A stretch of DNA of 64,000 bases from Ancylomarina sp. DW003. Lineage in GTDB: Bacteria > Bacteroidota > Bacteroidia > Bacteroidales > Marinifilaceae. Shown here piece after piece: positions 51,547 through 62,493 of this stretch; position 1 is the first letter of the stretch; every line of letters begins with the position of its first letter. The position numbers and the translations under genes were made by a program. The DNA is taken from contig NZ_JAKJSD010000003.1 of assembly GCF_029029505.1 (NCBI RefSeq), positions 62,001 to 126,000 of the forward strand, given 5' to 3'. A model generated the notes under the pieces. That model worked only from the letters and a program-made list of their open reading frames with translations, was not told the origin of the DNA and made no database searches.

Positions 51547-52671
51547 ATGAGAACAATAAAATTTACATTAATAGCCATGTTATTTTCGATAACATTAACA
51601 GCACAGGTAAAACAAGGTTTAGAGGTTGAAACTCAAAGTGGTTACGAATACAACTATTTTAAGAGCCCGACAGAAGTGCATCAAAATGGCGTAATTTATA
51701 CAGAAAAAGATCTTGTGGAAAGTAGTATTTATCAAGACATCATGCTGGATTATGATTATCGTAAAAAGTGGGGGGAGAATAGAATTCGATTTTCGATAGC
51801 CCCTTCTTCAAGGGTATTTTATCAGAATTTAGACGATAGCTATTGGAGCTTATTAGCCAGGGCAAAGTATGATTATAGTTTTACTAAGACTACAAAACTA
51901 TTAGCTCAAATGTCTTTTAAAAGAATGAATCGCCAAGGATTAGATGGCGCACAAGATTTACTGATTAATCCGTTAGGATATACTAACTATGGTGTGAAAT
52001 CAGGTTTAGAATTCGAACTTGCAGAAAATAATGAAACTACAGTTATGGCTTTTTACAACTTCAAAAACTTTGATGAGTATGGCGTTAGAGATCTGCAATT
52101 TAACGAATTTGGGATACAGTTTAGAACACAACAGGAGTTTAAAGTGAATGATCTTAAGCATAAGTATGGGCTGGTAGGATATATAAAAAAACGAACTTAC
52201 GATACTTTTAACGCATCAGAAACAACTTCAGATGGTGAACGCAATTGGGGATATATTAAAATGAATGCTTTCTACAAGTATCCGGTTAGCAAAACACTAG
52301 AGGTAAAACCAAGTTTTGTATACTACGTTCGTAGCGATAAAAATGATTATTCAGGCTTTAAGCAATTTGGACCAGCAATTGCACTGAAATTTGATAACAA
52401 AAAAACAAAAATTCGTTCAGGATTAAGTTACCTAACCAGAAATTATGCTAGCATAGCAGCCAAAGATAATAATGGTCCTACAGGTGAAAAAATACAGTAC
52501 AATTATTTAGATATTACTTTTGATGCGGAGCATCAAATTGAAGAGAATTTATCGATAACAGCAACAGTGTATAGTCGTGTTCGTAATACCAATTATACCG
52601 ATTTAGATGCACGTTCTTTTAGAGGATATCGCAATCAATACATAGGCATAGGTGTTAAATGGGAGTTTTAA
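51547..52671 (+). CDS. Outer membrane beta-barrel protein of unknown function
   Basis: A 374-aa protein with a signal peptide (ending LTAQ). The mature part has alternating hydrophobic/polar strands rich in Tyr, Phe and Asn (YDYSFTKTTKLLAQMSF, FYNFKNFDEYG) and ends in GIGVKWEF with a terminal Phe, typical of barrel insertion. About 14-16 strands can be counted. No specific family recognised. Its promoter element matches those of the ATP-grasp and transglutaminase genes, linking it to the same regulon. Confidence 0.75.
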   Translation: MRTIKFTLIAMLFSITLTAQVKQGLEVETQSGYEYNYFKSPTEVHQNGVIYTEKDLVESSIYQDIMLDYDYRKKWGENRIRFSIAPSSRVFYQNLDDSYWSLLARAKYDYSFTKTTKLLAQMSFKRMNRQGLDGAQDLLINPLGYTNYGVKSGLEFELAENNETTVMAFYNFKNFDEYGVRDLQFNEFGIQFRTQQEFKVNDLKHKYGLVGYIKKRTYDTFNASETTSDGERNWGYIKMNAFYKYPVSKTLEVKPSFVYYVRSDKNDYSGFKQFGPAIALKFDNKKTKIRSGLSYLTRNYASIAAKDNNGPTGEKIQYNYLDITFDAEHQIEENLSITATVYSRVRNTNYTDLDARSFRGYRNQYIGIGVKWEF

Positions 52672-52704
52672 TATCGAAATATATCCTACTTGGATATAAA
52701 AAAA

Positions 52705-52736
52705 AAAGACTGCAAATTCTATGATTTGCAGTCTTT
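52705..52736. terminator. Bidirectional terminator
   Basis: AAAGACTGCAAAT and ATTTGCAGTCTTT pair perfectly over 13 bp with a 6-base loop, flanked by A and T runs, between convergent genes. Confidence 0.9.
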
Positions 52737-52758
52737 TACTATTTCGAATATTTCGATT

Positions 52759-53133
52759 TTACAATCTGTCCATAAACTTGATAGGATCAATCACGTAGCG
52801 TTTGTGCAGTGATGAACCAATTGGCCCATCTTCGTCAGCAGCTTCAATCTCGAAAGTTAATTTCTTTCCATCAACTTCAGTTAATTTAGCAGTACAAGTA
52901 ACTTTCTTGCCAACTTTGGTCGCTTTAATATGCTTGGTGTCGATTTGGATACCAACAGTATCTAAACCTTTGTCCAAATTATCTGCAATGCATTTTACAG
53001 CTGTATTTTCCATAAAAGCAACCATTGCTGGTGTTGCAAAAACAGGAAGACTACCTGAACCATGCGCTATGGCAGTGTTACTTTCTTCTACAGTGATTTC
53101 CTGTGTGAAGTTTAATCCTTTTTCTAAAGACAT
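52759..53133 (-). CDS. Hotdog-fold thioesterase
   Basis: A 124-aa protein of the fluoroacetyl-CoA thioesterase-like group. It carries SLPVFATPAMVAFMENTAVK, with the Glu used in this family, and GIQIDTKHIKATKVG with the conserved His. It probably hydrolyses an acyl-CoA ester. It precedes prfC on the minus strand but is 83 bases away on the downstream side, so coexpression is unclear. Confidence 0.8.
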   Translation of the reverse strand: MSLEKGLNFTQEITVEESNTAIAHGSGSLPVFATPAMVAFMENTAVKCIADNLDKGLDTVGIQIDTKHIKATKVGKKVTCTAKLTEVDGKKLTFEIEAADEDGPIGSSLHKRYVIDPIKFMDRL

Positions 53134-53216
53134 AATTACTTTGTTATTTAGTAAATGAGATTTGAGTTAATGAATAAAATCATCAGATTTACGTATCAAC
53201 ATATCTTCATATTATT

Positions 53217-54791
53217 TTAAAATTCCGAAGTGAAATGGAATTCCAAGTTCTTATAATTTGCTTGTGCCATTTGCAACATATAACCCGAATCAGCTAAGAA
53301 AACATCTCTACCTTGCTTGTCTTTGGCAATATATTGGTATTTAGCTTTTTTAAACTCTTTCAATTCCTCATCGTCGTTAGACTTAATCCAACAAGCCTTG
53401 TGAAGATTGATGTGTTCCCAACGACAGGATGCGCTATACTCGTGTAGCAAACGGTACTCGATAACCTCAAATTGAAGTGCTCCAACGGTACCAATTACTT
53501 TACGACCATTGAACTGTGAGGTGAAGAGTTGTGCCACACCTTCGTCCATCAATTGGTCAATACCTTTAGCAAGCTGTTTCGATTTCATTGGATCAGCATT
53601 CTCGATATATTTAAACAACTCAGGAGAGAATGATGGAATCCCCTTGAAATTGATTTTTTCACCTTCAGTTAAAGTATCACCAATCTTAAAGTTACCTGTA
53701 TCGTGCAAACCGATAATGTCTCCAGGGAACGCCTCTTCTACAATCGATTTCTTTTCAGCCATAAAAGCTGTTGGACTTGAGAACTTCACTTTTTTACCAT
53801 TGCGTACGTGCAGGTAAGGTGTATTTCTCTTAAAAGTACCCGATACAATTTTCACGAAAGCAATTCTATCGCGATGCTTAGGGTCCATATTGGCATGAAT
53901 CTTAAAGACGAAACCAGAAAACTTCTCTTCTGTTGGTGCAATAACTCTTTCAACCGTCTGACATGGCAGTGGAGAAGGAGCAATCTTAATAAAAACATCA
54001 AGCAATTCCTGAACACCAAAGTTATTCAGTGCAGAACCAAAGAATACAGGCGCAATTTCAGCATTTAGATAATCTTCAACGCTAAATTCAGGGTAAACTC
54101 CCGATACTAAATCTAACTCTTCACGAAGCACTTCAGCATCATCACCAATATGATTTTCCAGCTCAGGACTAGAAACATCGTCGAATTCAATGGTTTCCTG
54201 AACGGTTTGAGTTGCAGGTGTAAAGAGACTCAAGTTTTTATGGTAGATATTGTAAACCCCTTTGAAATCAGGCCCCATATTTATAGGCCAACTCAAAGGA
54301 TTGACATTTAATTGTAATTCTTCCTCAATTTCATCAAGCAGATCAAAAGCATCCTTACCCGATCGGTCCATTTTATTAATGAATACAATTACAGGCGTTT
54401 TTCTCATACGACAAACCTTCATCAATTTTCTGGTTTGTGCCTCAACTCCTTTTGCCACATCAATCACAATAATAACCGAATCACAAGCTGTTAAAGTACG
54501 AAATGTATCCTCAGCGAAATCCTGGTGACCAGGTGTATCAAGAATGTTAATTTTATGTCCTTTGTACTCGAATCCCATTACCGAAGTTGCAACAGAAATA
54601 CCTCTCTGACGCTCAATTTCCATAAAATCGGAAGTTGCAGTTTTCTTAATCTTGTTCGATTTAACAGCACCAGCCACGTGAATAGCTCCACCAAATAACA
54701 AAAGTTTTTCGGTTAGTGTGGTTTTACCTGCATCGGGATGAGAGATGATACCAAAGGTACGTCTTCTATTTATTTCGTCTAAAAAAGCCAT
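53217..54791 (-). CDS. prfC: Peptide chain release factor 3
   Basis: A 524-aa translational GTPase that recycles RF1/RF2 after termination. G motifs: [10 protein letters not shown] (G1), DTPGHQDF (G3) and NKMD (G4). The region [10 protein letters not shown] is switch I. Length and domain order (GTPase, domain II, domain III) are typical. Single gene; the 280-base gap before the next gene holds its promoter. Confidence 0.95.
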   Translation of the reverse strand: MAFLDEINRRRTFGIISHPDAGKTTLTEKLLLFGGAIHVAGAVKSNKIKKTATSDFMEIERQRGISVATSVMGFEYKGHKINILDTPGHQDFAEDTFRTLTACDSVIIVIDVAKGVEAQTRKLMKVCRMRKTPVIVFINKMDRSGKDAFDLLDEIEEELQLNVNPLSWPINMGPDFKGVYNIYHKNLSLFTPATQTVQETIEFDDVSSPELENHIGDDAEVLREELDLVSGVYPEFSVEDYLNAEIAPVFFGSALNNFGVQELLDVFIKIAPSPLPCQTVERVIAPTEEKFSGFVFKIHANMDPKHRDRIAFVKIVSGTFKRNTPYLHVRNGKKVKFSSPTAFMAEKKSIVEEAFPGDIIGLHDTGNFKIGDTLTEGEKINFKGIPSFSPELFKYIENADPMKSKQLAKGIDQLMDEGVAQLFTSQFNGRKVIGTVGALQFEVIEYRLLHEYSASCRWEHINLHKACWIKSNDDEELKEFKKAKYQYIAKDKQGRDVFLADSGYMLQMAQANYKNLEFHFTSEF

Positions 54792-55070
54792 GGCTAGTCG
54801 TTTTCTTTCAATTAATAGGATTGTAGAATTTCATATCACGAATTTGATTGCAAAATTCCACTCTGCTTGTTCATCTATATAAAAAGCATGCAAAACTAAG
54901 CATTTTTAGTGGATTTTAGACTTTGCTTTTTATGAAAATAAGCAATTCAATCTTGTTTCTAATTCTATTTATGCCAAGTTCTGATATTATTCATTAGGAC
55001 GAGGAATATCTGTATTATTTCATCTAATTTAGCTTTCCCATAAATCACATAAAGCAAAATATCAATACGC

Positions 55071-55571
55071 ATGAAAAAAATAGCCTTACTTTCAGACACG
55101 CACTCTCATCTCGATGAAAACTTATTTAAATACTTAGAGATTTGTGATGAGATATGGCATGCCGGGGATATAGGTAATATCGAAACGGCTGATAGGTTGG
55201 CCGAATATGCACCTCTTAGGGCTGTGTACGGTAATGCCGATGGGCAAGATGTTCGACAAGTTCATCCTTTACATCAAAGATTCAATTGTGAAGATGTTGA
55301 TGTTTGGATGACACATATAGGCGGTTACCCAAAACGATATGATCAGAATATTCGTGAGGAAATTAAAAGAAATCCGCCAGAACTATTCATCTCCGGGCAT
55401 TCACATATCCTAAAAGTAATGTTCGACAAAGAATTGAATCTATTGCATATCAATCCGGGAGCTGCCGGACTGCAAGGCTTTCATAAAGTGCAAACTTTAA
55501 TTCGATTTACTATTGATGGTAAACAGATTAAAGATTTAGAGGTAATCGAGTTTGGCACTAAAAGAAAATAA
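55071..55571 (+). CDS. YfcE/MJ0936-family metallophosphoesterase
   Basis: A 166-aa phosphoesterase with metal-binding motifs DTHSHL, GDIGN, GNAD and GHSHILKV (the final His pair), plus MTHIGG. Relatives hydrolyse cyclic nucleotides or phosphodiesters; the substrate is unknown. Start ATG at 55071. Confidence 0.9.
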   Translation: MKKIALLSDTHSHLDENLFKYLEICDEIWHAGDIGNIETADRLAEYAPLRAVYGNADGQDVRQVHPLHQRFNCEDVDVWMTHIGGYPKRYDQNIREEIKRNPPELFISGHSHILKVMFDKELNLLHINPGAAGLQGFHKVQTLIRFTIDGKQIKDLEVIEFGTKRK

Positions 55572-55608
55572 TTCATTTTAGTATGTTCATTTCAACACTT
55601 AATAGCAG

Positions 55609-55633
55609 GCTCATCAATACAAACTTGATGAGC
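55609..55633 (+). terminator. Terminator of the phosphoesterase gene
   Basis: GCTCATCA and TGATGAGC pair over 8 bp around a 9-base loop, followed by TTTTT. Confidence 0.85.
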
Positions 55634-55638
55634 TTTTT

Positions 55639-56111
55639 CGTTTTAAATTGAAATTGATAAAACTATTAGATTTTGTGTGAATTTACTATTTCAGCCTTAT
55701 TAGAGAATAAATTCACTATCTACTTTTCAAAAAGATACATTTTTTTATATACCATAAAACACTGATGGTATTATTCACAATTCTAAGATTTATAGGCTAT
55801 TCAATGTGGGATTCAAACACATCATAATAGCTGATTTATGTAGAGTTTATCAATCACAATCGATTCGTTTTTAATAATATGCCTTATAATTGAAATATTT
55901 ACTCTCTTTTAGTATATTTAGATATCTAAATGCTTTGGGAGCCAGATTTGTGCAGAAAGCTGGAAAATACTAAGCATAGGAACTTAATAAAAGAAGATCT
56001 TTATGTCTGAATTAAGACTTTTTTATTACTTTAGGGACTCGAAAAAAAGAACGGCAAAAGAGAATTTCTCTCTTTTATACATATTAAGTATTCACTCCAA
56101 AATTTTAGAAC
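55639..56111. other. Upstream region of the aconitase gene
   Basis: This gap of about 470 bases holds no gene. A hairpin at 56056-56076 (AAAAGAGA/TCTCTTTT) lies 36 bases before the aconitase start and may structure its mRNA leader. I do not see a leader peptide. Confidence 0.4.
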
Positions 56112-58376
56112 ATGCTTTTTGACCTTGAACTGATTAAATCTGTTTACAAAAATATGCCAGCCAGGATTGAGGCTGCTCGCAAGAATTTAGCCAGACCACT
56201 TACTCTAAGTGAGAAGATTCTATATTCTCATCTATTTGATAATAATTCTTTACAAGACTATAAGAGAGCTGAAGATTACGTTAATTTTGCTCCGGATCGT
56301 GTTGCTATGCAGGATGCTACCGCACAAATGGCTTTGCTTCAGTTTATGAATGCTGGTAAATCAAAGGTTGCTGTTCCTTCAACTGTACATTGCGACCATT
56401 TGATTCAAGCATCGGTAGGAGCGGATGAAGATTTAAAAGAAGCTTTATTACAAAACAATGAAGTTTACAATTTTTTGCAATCGGTATCTGATAAATATGG
56501 AATTGGTTTTTGGAAGCCGGGTGCTGGAATTATTCATCAAGTTGTTTTAGAAAATTACGCATTCCCTGGTGGGATGATGATTGGAACAGATTCGCACACG
56601 GTAAATGCTGGTGGATTAGGTATGGTAGCCATTGGTGTTGGTGGTGCCGATGCTGTTGATGTGATGGCAGGAATGGCTTGGGAGCTAAAAATGCCAAAAC
56701 TAATTGGTGTAAAATTAACCGGCAAACTAAGTGGTTGGGCATCGTCTAAGGATGTGATTTTGAAAGTTGCTGGTATTTTAACTGTAAAAGGTGGAACAGG
56801 TGCTATTGTAGAATATTTTGGTGAAGGAGCTGATGCCTTATCATGTACAGGTAAAGCTACCATTTGTAATATGGGGGCTGAAATTGGAGCAACAACTTCC
56901 ATTTTTGCTTACGACAAGAATATGAGTACTTACCTGCGTCATACGGGGCGTGAGCAAATAGCAGACTTGGCTGACGATATTATGCCACATTTGCGAGCAG
57001 ACGAAGAGATTGCTTTAAACCCGGAGAAATATTACGACGAACTGATTGAAATCAATCTGTCTGAATTGGAGCCGTTTATTAATGGACCATTTACACCAGA
57101 TTTAGCTCATCCGCTTTCTGAATTTGCCAAAGCGGTAAAGACGAATGATTACCCACAAGAACTAGAGGTTGGTTTAATTGGCTCTTGTACAAATTCATCT
57201 TACGAAGATTTGTCGAGAGCAGCATCATTAGCTAAACAGGCAAGAGATAAGAACCTGAAGGTAAAAGCTGAATTTATTGTAACACCAGGATCTGAAATGG
57301 TTCGTTATACAACTGAGCGCGATGGTATTCTTAGTGAGTTTGAAAATATTGGTGGTGTCATCATGTCAAATGCTTGTGGACCATGTATTGGTCAATGGAA
57401 TCGTCATACTGAAGATCCAACACGTAAGAATTCAATTATTACATCTTTTAATAGAAATTTTGCCAAGCGAAATGATGGTAACCCGAATACACATGGGTTT
57501 GTTGCTTCGCCTGAATTGGTAACAGCGATGGCTATTGCTGGTGATCTTACTTTTAACCCAATGACTGATACATTAATTAATGAAGATGGTGTAGAGGTGA
57601 AGTTAGATGAGCCTAAAGGCTATGAACTGCCTCCGCATGGTTTTGACGTGGTAGATGCTGGTTATTTGGCTCCTCAGGCTGACGGGAGTGGTGTGAAGGT
57701 AGAGGTGAGTAAGATGTCTGATCGATTACAATTGTTAGCACCATTTAAAGAGTGGGATGGTGAAGATTATCTGGGGCTTAATTTATTGATTAAAGCCAAA
57801 GGAAAGTGTACAACCGATCATATTTCTATGGCCGGACCTTGGTTAAGATTCCGTGGTCACCTCGATAATATTTCTAATAATATGCTAATTGGTGCAATTA
57901 ATTACTTCAATGACGAAAGCAATTTAATATTTAATCCTATTTCTGAGAAATATGAAGAAGTTCCGGCAACAGCTCGTGCAATAAAAGCTAAAGGTCAGGC
58001 CAGTTTTGTTGTGGGAGATGAAAATTATGGAGAAGGTTCATCGAGAGAGCATGCAGCAATGGAACCTCGTCATTTAGGAATTAAAGTTGTTTTAGTTCGT
58101 TCATTTGCTCGTATTCACGAGACGAATTTGAAGAAACAAGGTGTGCTTGGTTTAACCTTTGCTGATAAAGCTGATTACGATAAAATTCAAGAGAAAGATA
58201 AGGTAGATGTTTTTGGATTAAAGGATTTTAAACCTGGAAAAAATTTAAAGCTTGTGTTAACTCACGAAGATGGAAGTAAAGATGAGATTGAAGCTTGCCA
58301 TACATACAATGAAGCACAAATAGAATGGTTTAAAGCAGGATCTGCCTTAAATCTAATTCGCAAACAAAATAAGTAA
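56112..58376 (+). CDS. Aconitate hydratase, mitochondrial-type
   Basis: A 754-aa TCA-cycle enzyme that interconverts citrate and isocitrate. [4Fe-4S] ligands are visible in GSCTNSS and NACGPCIG. The swivel domain has [14 protein letters not shown]. Length and sequence pattern match the mitochondrial aconitase type (as in Bacteroides), not bacterial AcnB. It lies upstream of citrate synthase with a 91-base gap, so the pair probably works together. Confidence 0.95.
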   Translation: MLFDLELIKSVYKNMPARIEAARKNLARPLTLSEKILYSHLFDNNSLQDYKRAEDYVNFAPDRVAMQDATAQMALLQFMNAGKSKVAVPSTVHCDHLIQASVGADEDLKEALLQNNEVYNFLQSVSDKYGIGFWKPGAGIIHQVVLENYAFPGGMMIGTDSHTVNAGGLGMVAIGVGGADAVDVMAGMAWELKMPKLIGVKLTGKLSGWASSKDVILKVAGILTVKGGTGAIVEYFGEGADALSCTGKATICNMGAEIGATTSIFAYDKNMSTYLRHTGREQIADLADDIMPHLRADEEIALNPEKYYDELIEINLSELEPFINGPFTPDLAHPLSEFAKAVKTNDYPQELEVGLIGSCTNSSYEDLSRAASLAKQARDKNLKVKAEFIVTPGSEMVRYTTERDGILSEFENIGGVIMSNACGPCIGQWNRHTEDPTRKNSIITSFNRNFAKRNDGNPNTHGFVASPELVTAMAIAGDLTFNPMTDTLINEDGVEVKLDEPKGYELPPHGFDVVDAGYLAPQADGSGVKVEVSKMSDRLQLLAPFKEWDGEDYLGLNLLIKAKGKCTTDHISMAGPWLRFRGHLDNISNNMLIGAINYFNDESNLIFNPISEKYEEVPATARAIKAKGQASFVVGDENYGEGSSREHAAMEPRHLGIKVVLVRSFARIHETNLKKQGVLGLTFADKADYDKIQEKDKVDVFGLKDFKPGKNLKLVLTHEDGSKDEIEACHTYNEAQIEWFKAGSALNLIRKQNK

Positions 58377-58467
58377 TAAGAATGAGTTCAAAAATTAGAA
58401 TTCATCACGAAATATTTAAGAAATACAAAGTCAAATTAAACAATAACATTCTAACTACACTAACCAT

Positions 58468-59778
58468 ATGAGAGAAACATTAAAATCAAAATTATCAAAA
58501 AAGATTGACGAACACCGCCCGAGAACAGAGCGCTTATTAAAGGAATATGGCGATGTTCAGATTGATGGAGTAACAGTATCGCAAGTAATTGGTGGTATGA
58601 GAGGTATTAAATCTCTCGTTACTGATATTTCATACCTTGACCCTGAAGAAGGAATTCGTTATAGAGGTTATACGCTTGATGAAGTGATTCATAATCTACC
58701 TAAGTCTAAAGACGCTGAAATGCCATCGGTTGAAGGCTTATTTTATCTGTTGTTGACAGGTGATTTTCCAACTGATCAAGAAGTTCAGCAAGTTGTAGAT
58801 GAGTTTTCAAAGCGACGCATTGTTCCGCGCTTTGTTTATGATGTAATCGATTCGTTCCCGACATCAAGTCATCCAATGGCAATTTTTTCAACAGCTATTC
58901 TAACCTTAAATAGAGAATCTGTTTTTAATCGCCAATATCAAGCAGGCTTAAGCAAGAAAGATTATTGGGAAGCAACTTATGAAGATGCCTTGAATCTATT
59001 GGCTAAGTTGCCTGAGATTGCAGCCTATATTTATAATAAGCTATATCGTAAAGGTGAACGTATTTTATCAGATCCTAACCTTGATATGGGAGCTAATTTT
59101 GCTCAAATGATGGGAATAGAGAAGCCATATGATGATGTGTCACGTTTGCATTTTATTATTCATTCTGATCATGAGAGTGGTAATGTTAGTGCGCATACAG
59201 GTCACTTAGTAGCAAGTTCTTTATCTGATATCTATCTTTCTATTTCAGCGATGATTAATGGCTTAGCAGGACCTTTACATGGTTTGGCTAATCAGGAAGT
59301 TCTTCGTTGGTTACAAGAGGTAATGAATAAAATGGACAATAAATTACCATCAACAGAAGAGATGGAGCAATTTGTTTGGAATACTTTGAACTCTGGTCAG
59401 GTAATTCCTGGTTTTGGTCACGCAGTATTGCGTAAAACCGACCCCCGTTATAAATTACAGCGCGAGTTTAGTCAGAAACATCTTCCCGATGATCCAATTT
59501 TTAAATATGCTGACTTGCTTTATAAGGTTGTACCTCCAATTTTACAGAAACATGGTAAAGCGAAGAATCCATGGCCTAATGTCGATGCACAATCAGGTGT
59601 TATTCAATGGCACTATGGCGTGAAAGATTATGATTTCTATACCGTGTTATTTGGTATTGGTCGATCAATAGGTATCTGTGCTAATATTATTTGGGACAGA
59701 GCTCTTGGGTATCCTCTGGAGCGTCCAAAATCAGTAACGACAGATATGCTTGAAAAAATGGTAGGTATTAAAGAGTAA
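58468..59778 (+). CDS. gltA: Citrate synthase, eukaryotic-like type
   Basis: A 436-aa citrate synthase. The pattern is like mitochondrial/eukaryotic synthases: ISYLDPEEGIRYRGY, active-site HGLANQEVLRWL, PGFGHAVLRKTDPRY, and the substrate-binding Arg. It condenses acetyl-CoA and oxaloacetate. It follows aconitase; isocitrate dehydrogenase, which in some Bacteroidales lies between or next to them, is absent from the window. Confidence 0.95.
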   Translation: MRETLKSKLSKKIDEHRPRTERLLKEYGDVQIDGVTVSQVIGGMRGIKSLVTDISYLDPEEGIRYRGYTLDEVIHNLPKSKDAEMPSVEGLFYLLLTGDFPTDQEVQQVVDEFSKRRIVPRFVYDVIDSFPTSSHPMAIFSTAILTLNRESVFNRQYQAGLSKKDYWEATYEDALNLLAKLPEIAAYIYNKLYRKGERILSDPNLDMGANFAQMMGIEKPYDDVSRLHFIIHSDHESGNVSAHTGHLVASSLSDIYLSISAMINGLAGPLHGLANQEVLRWLQEVMNKMDNKLPSTEEMEQFVWNTLNSGQVIPGFGHAVLRKTDPRYKLQREFSQKHLPDDPIFKYADLLYKVVPPILQKHGKAKNPWPNVDAQSGVIQWHYGVKDYDFYTVLFGIGRSIGICANIIWDRALGYPLERPKSVTTDMLEKMVGIKE

Positions 59779-59795
59779 GATGCCATATAAAACAA

Positions 59796-59830
59796 AAATC
59801 CCCTTTCAATAAGTTGTTGAAAGGGGATTT
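59796..59830. terminator. Bidirectional terminator
   Basis: AAATCCCCTTTCAA and TTGAAAGGGGATTT pair perfectly over 14 bp, between citrate synthase and the convergent unknown gene. Confidence 0.9.
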
Positions 59831-59849
59831 CTTATGTTATAATGTCAAT

Positions 59850-61640
59850 TTAAGAAAGGATCTTGATTTGTTGAAGCTCCATTTCTAATTTGCTCATTTC
59901 CGATTTGATTTGATTTTTGAATTGATCAAATTGGCCTTTAAATTTATCGGATAAGGAATTGTAGTATTCAATTCCATTAAGAAGATTGGTTTTGAACTTC
60001 TCAAGGCTTCTTACACTTTTTTTATCAGGATCTTTTAAATCGGCAATTTGTTCTTTTAGGTAATCAATATAGATGTTCAACTCCTTGGAGAACATATTAG
60101 GACGATCGGTACGTGAAATCAAATTAAATCGGCCATATATATGATCAACCATTTGCTTAAAGGAAGCTGCTTCTGAGAAATAAGCCATATTTGGACCAGG
60201 ACAAATAGAAACACCATCACCATCAGCACTTGTATCAAGATTATTTACAAGATAAGATGCTGCTGATAAGCCTTTACAAAGACATGATTTTTGACTCATT
60301 CTTTCAATCTCAAGATTATATTCCGTTTCACTTAAGTTTTGAGATTTTAAATCTTTAATCTTCAGATTTTGATATTGTCGAGAAGCCGTACAAATAGGAT
60401 TGTCAGAATATTCCATATTAGCAACTAAAAGTCGCTTTGTACAAATACTTCCTGGCTTTCCTTCTTTTATCATTTCAATTTTACCTTCATCACGTGTGTT
60501 ACCTTTCAAGTTGTTGAAACGAACACCAAGAGGTGAGGAGTGGCTTAAATAAAGTTCATCTTCCTTAGCTTCAGAAAGTGTTTTCAATGTTTTTTTATCA
60601 ACATCACATACTTCGGGAACCAAAAGGAATGGAGACCCCCATCCTACAGAATCAATACCGTAATAATCCATTAAAAACTCATGTTCCTCAGATGTACCCA
60701 CACCACCTTGTGCAGTGATTTTAAGATCTAAAGTTTCTTTAGGAACAATTTTGTTTTTAGTTTGGAGTGCAGAAAATAGTAGCTCACTTGTATCTGCGAT
60801 TAATTCTGATTTGTTGTTTTTAAATTCTTCAAGAATTGGTCCCATCAGAGAACCATCTGTTGCAAAGGCATGACCTCCGCAATTTAGTCCGGATTCAATT
60901 CTATATTCTGAAACCCAAATTCCTTTTTTAGCTAAGAATTTACCTTGAATAAGAGCTGAACGGTAATCACTTACCTTGAGAACAACTTTTTTCTTAATAT
61001 AGCCATTTTCGTTTGGAAAGAAATCATTGAATTGTTCCAGGTAACCATATAATCTGGGGTTCATACCCGCTGACAATACCAATGAAGACTCTAATGTACT
61101 ATTGGCAAAGCCTCTAAGTGCAGCATGAGCATCGTTGTATTCCGACGGTAGTTTTTCTCCTTGAAAGTAATTTTCTTTGTCCACTTTCGTCATAATATTT
61201 ACATCAATATTTCCAATTGGTAGATTATCGTTTAACCAATTTTTGATGTCTTTTACATAGTGGTTGTTGTTTACTTTATCTTGAATTTCTTTTTTAAGAG
61301 TAGACACATCGGGAAGAAGATTCATGTATTTTTCAAATTCCTTACCCTTCTCTACAATTGAATCTTTGACTTCTTCGAATTTATCTTTAACCATTTTATC
61401 CATAAGGTTAAGATATGCTGTAATTCTTTCAGCTCTACAATCCATTGTCTTATCGGAAATAGGCTGGAAAGGCAAACTCATTTGTTTGCTATAAAATTCA
61501 CGCAAATTCTCAAGAAGAATATCATCCACAATAGAGACAACTGATGAAATACCATACTGAGCTACTTGTAATGGTGTGTTCACAGTGTATCCGGTTCCCA
61601 TAACAGGAATGTGGAATGTGTGTGCAGTTTTATTGGTCAT
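59850..61640 (-). CDS. 596-aa cytoplasmic protein, TIM-barrel-like, unknown function
   Basis: The N-terminus (HIPVMGTGYTVNTPLQVAQ, then YGISSVVSIVDD) resembles the start of nitronate monooxygenase/FabK-like flavin TIM barrels, and LKITAQGGVGTSEEHEFLMD with GWGSPFLLVPEV recalls their phosphate-binding GGVG region. Residues about 80-130 and 500-596 are helical/coiled coil. Cys-rich spots (KSCLCKG, GSICT, NPICTASRQ) lie in the C-terminal half. It has no membrane segment and no clear neighbours. I do not know its function; a flavin-dependent enzyme is a possibility. Confidence 0.55.
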   Translation of the reverse strand: MTNKTAHTFHIPVMGTGYTVNTPLQVAQYGISSVVSIVDDILLENLREFYSKQMSLPFQPISDKTMDCRAERITAYLNLMDKMVKDKFEEVKDSIVEKGKEFEKYMNLLPDVSTLKKEIQDKVNNNHYVKDIKNWLNDNLPIGNIDVNIMTKVDKENYFQGEKLPSEYNDAHAALRGFANSTLESSLVLSAGMNPRLYGYLEQFNDFFPNENGYIKKKVVLKVSDYRSALIQGKFLAKKGIWVSEYRIESGLNCGGHAFATDGSLMGPILEEFKNNKSELIADTSELLFSALQTKNKIVPKETLDLKITAQGGVGTSEEHEFLMDYYGIDSVGWGSPFLLVPEVCDVDKKTLKTLSEAKEDELYLSHSSPLGVRFNNLKGNTRDEGKIEMIKEGKPGSICTKRLLVANMEYSDNPICTASRQYQNLKIKDLKSQNLSETEYNLEIERMSQKSCLCKGLSAASYLVNNLDTSADGDGVSICPGPNMAYFSEAASFKQMVDHIYGRFNLISRTDRPNMFSKELNIYIDYLKEQIADLKDPDKKSVRSLEKFKTNLLNGIEYYNSLSDKFKGQFDQFKNQIKSEMSKLEMELQQIKILS

Positions 61641-61816
61641 TTAGTCTTTGTTTTTTTGATATTTGTTATGATGTATAACAATTAGATCTGTTTGTTTCGC
61701 ATGAAACAGCCCGCAAGGTATTGTTTTTAGCGAGTTTAACAAACAGAATAATGAAAATACGAAGTCTTATTAAGGAGATTTTAGAAATCTTTGAATAAGG
61801 TTTTGCCTAATGTTAA

Positions 61817-62326
61817 TTAAAAAAGCTTGTATTGATTTGGATTTTCCTCAGTTTCAATTCCTTCTAGTTTTAATAACTCTTCTTTTCTGTGCAGTCCGCC
61901 AGAATAGCCTGTTAGCTTACCACTTTTGCCAATTACTCTGTGACAAGGAATAATAATAGGAATTGGGTTTTGTGAATTGGCTCTGCCCACTGCTCTGCAT
62001 GCAGAGGAATTGTCTATACCATTAGCAACATCCTGATAGGAACAAACAGAACCGAAAGGTATTGACATGACCTCTTTCCAAATTTTTATCTGAAAAGGTG
62101 TGCCGTCTGGATTAACTTGAACGGAAAACTCTTTTAAATGACCTTCAAAATAAGCTTTAAGTTCTTTTTTTGTTGCTTCCAATAATTCCGAACCCTGAAT
62201 CCAATTGTCTTGAATTTCATGCTCGTGATCATCAGGAGGAAAAACAATTTCTTTTAGGGCAAACTCTTGGGCAAGAAGTAATAAATTTCCAATTGGAGAA
62301 GAGAGAATATCGAAATAAAGTTGCAT
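61817..62326 (-). CDS. ogt: Methylated-DNA-protein-cysteine methyltransferase
   Basis: A 169-aa O6-methylguanine-DNA methyltransferase. The active-site Cys is C128 in IIPCHRVIG, followed by GYSGGLHRKEELLKLEG; the N-terminal domain is short as in Ogt. It removes alkyl groups from DNA in one suicidal step. Single gene. Confidence 0.95.
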   Translation of the reverse strand: MQLYFDILSSPIGNLLLLAQEFALKEIVFPPDDHEHEIQDNWIQGSELLEATKKELKAYFEGHLKEFSVQVNPDGTPFQIKIWKEVMSIPFGSVCSYQDVANGIDNSSACRAVGRANSQNPIPIIIPCHRVIGKSGKLTGYSGGLHRKEELLKLEGIETEENPNQYKLF

Positions 62327-62452
62327 ACTAGTTTCGGTTAGATGTTCAATTATTTATTTGATTTACCGAAGGTAGTAAAAAGCTCGCTTAAGTATATTTA
62401 CTCAGGAATATTTTTAAGGTATTTTAAATACTTCTGATTATTAGATAGTAAA

Positions 62453-62482
62453 AACCCTTGCTATTTTAAAATAACAAGGGTT
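62453..62482 (-). terminator. Terminator downstream of tcdA
   Basis: AACCCTTG and CAAGGGTT form the base of a hairpin continued by TATTTTAAAATA; on the minus strand a TTTTTAC run follows. Confidence 0.8.
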
Positions 62483-62493
62483 CTTTAATAGTA

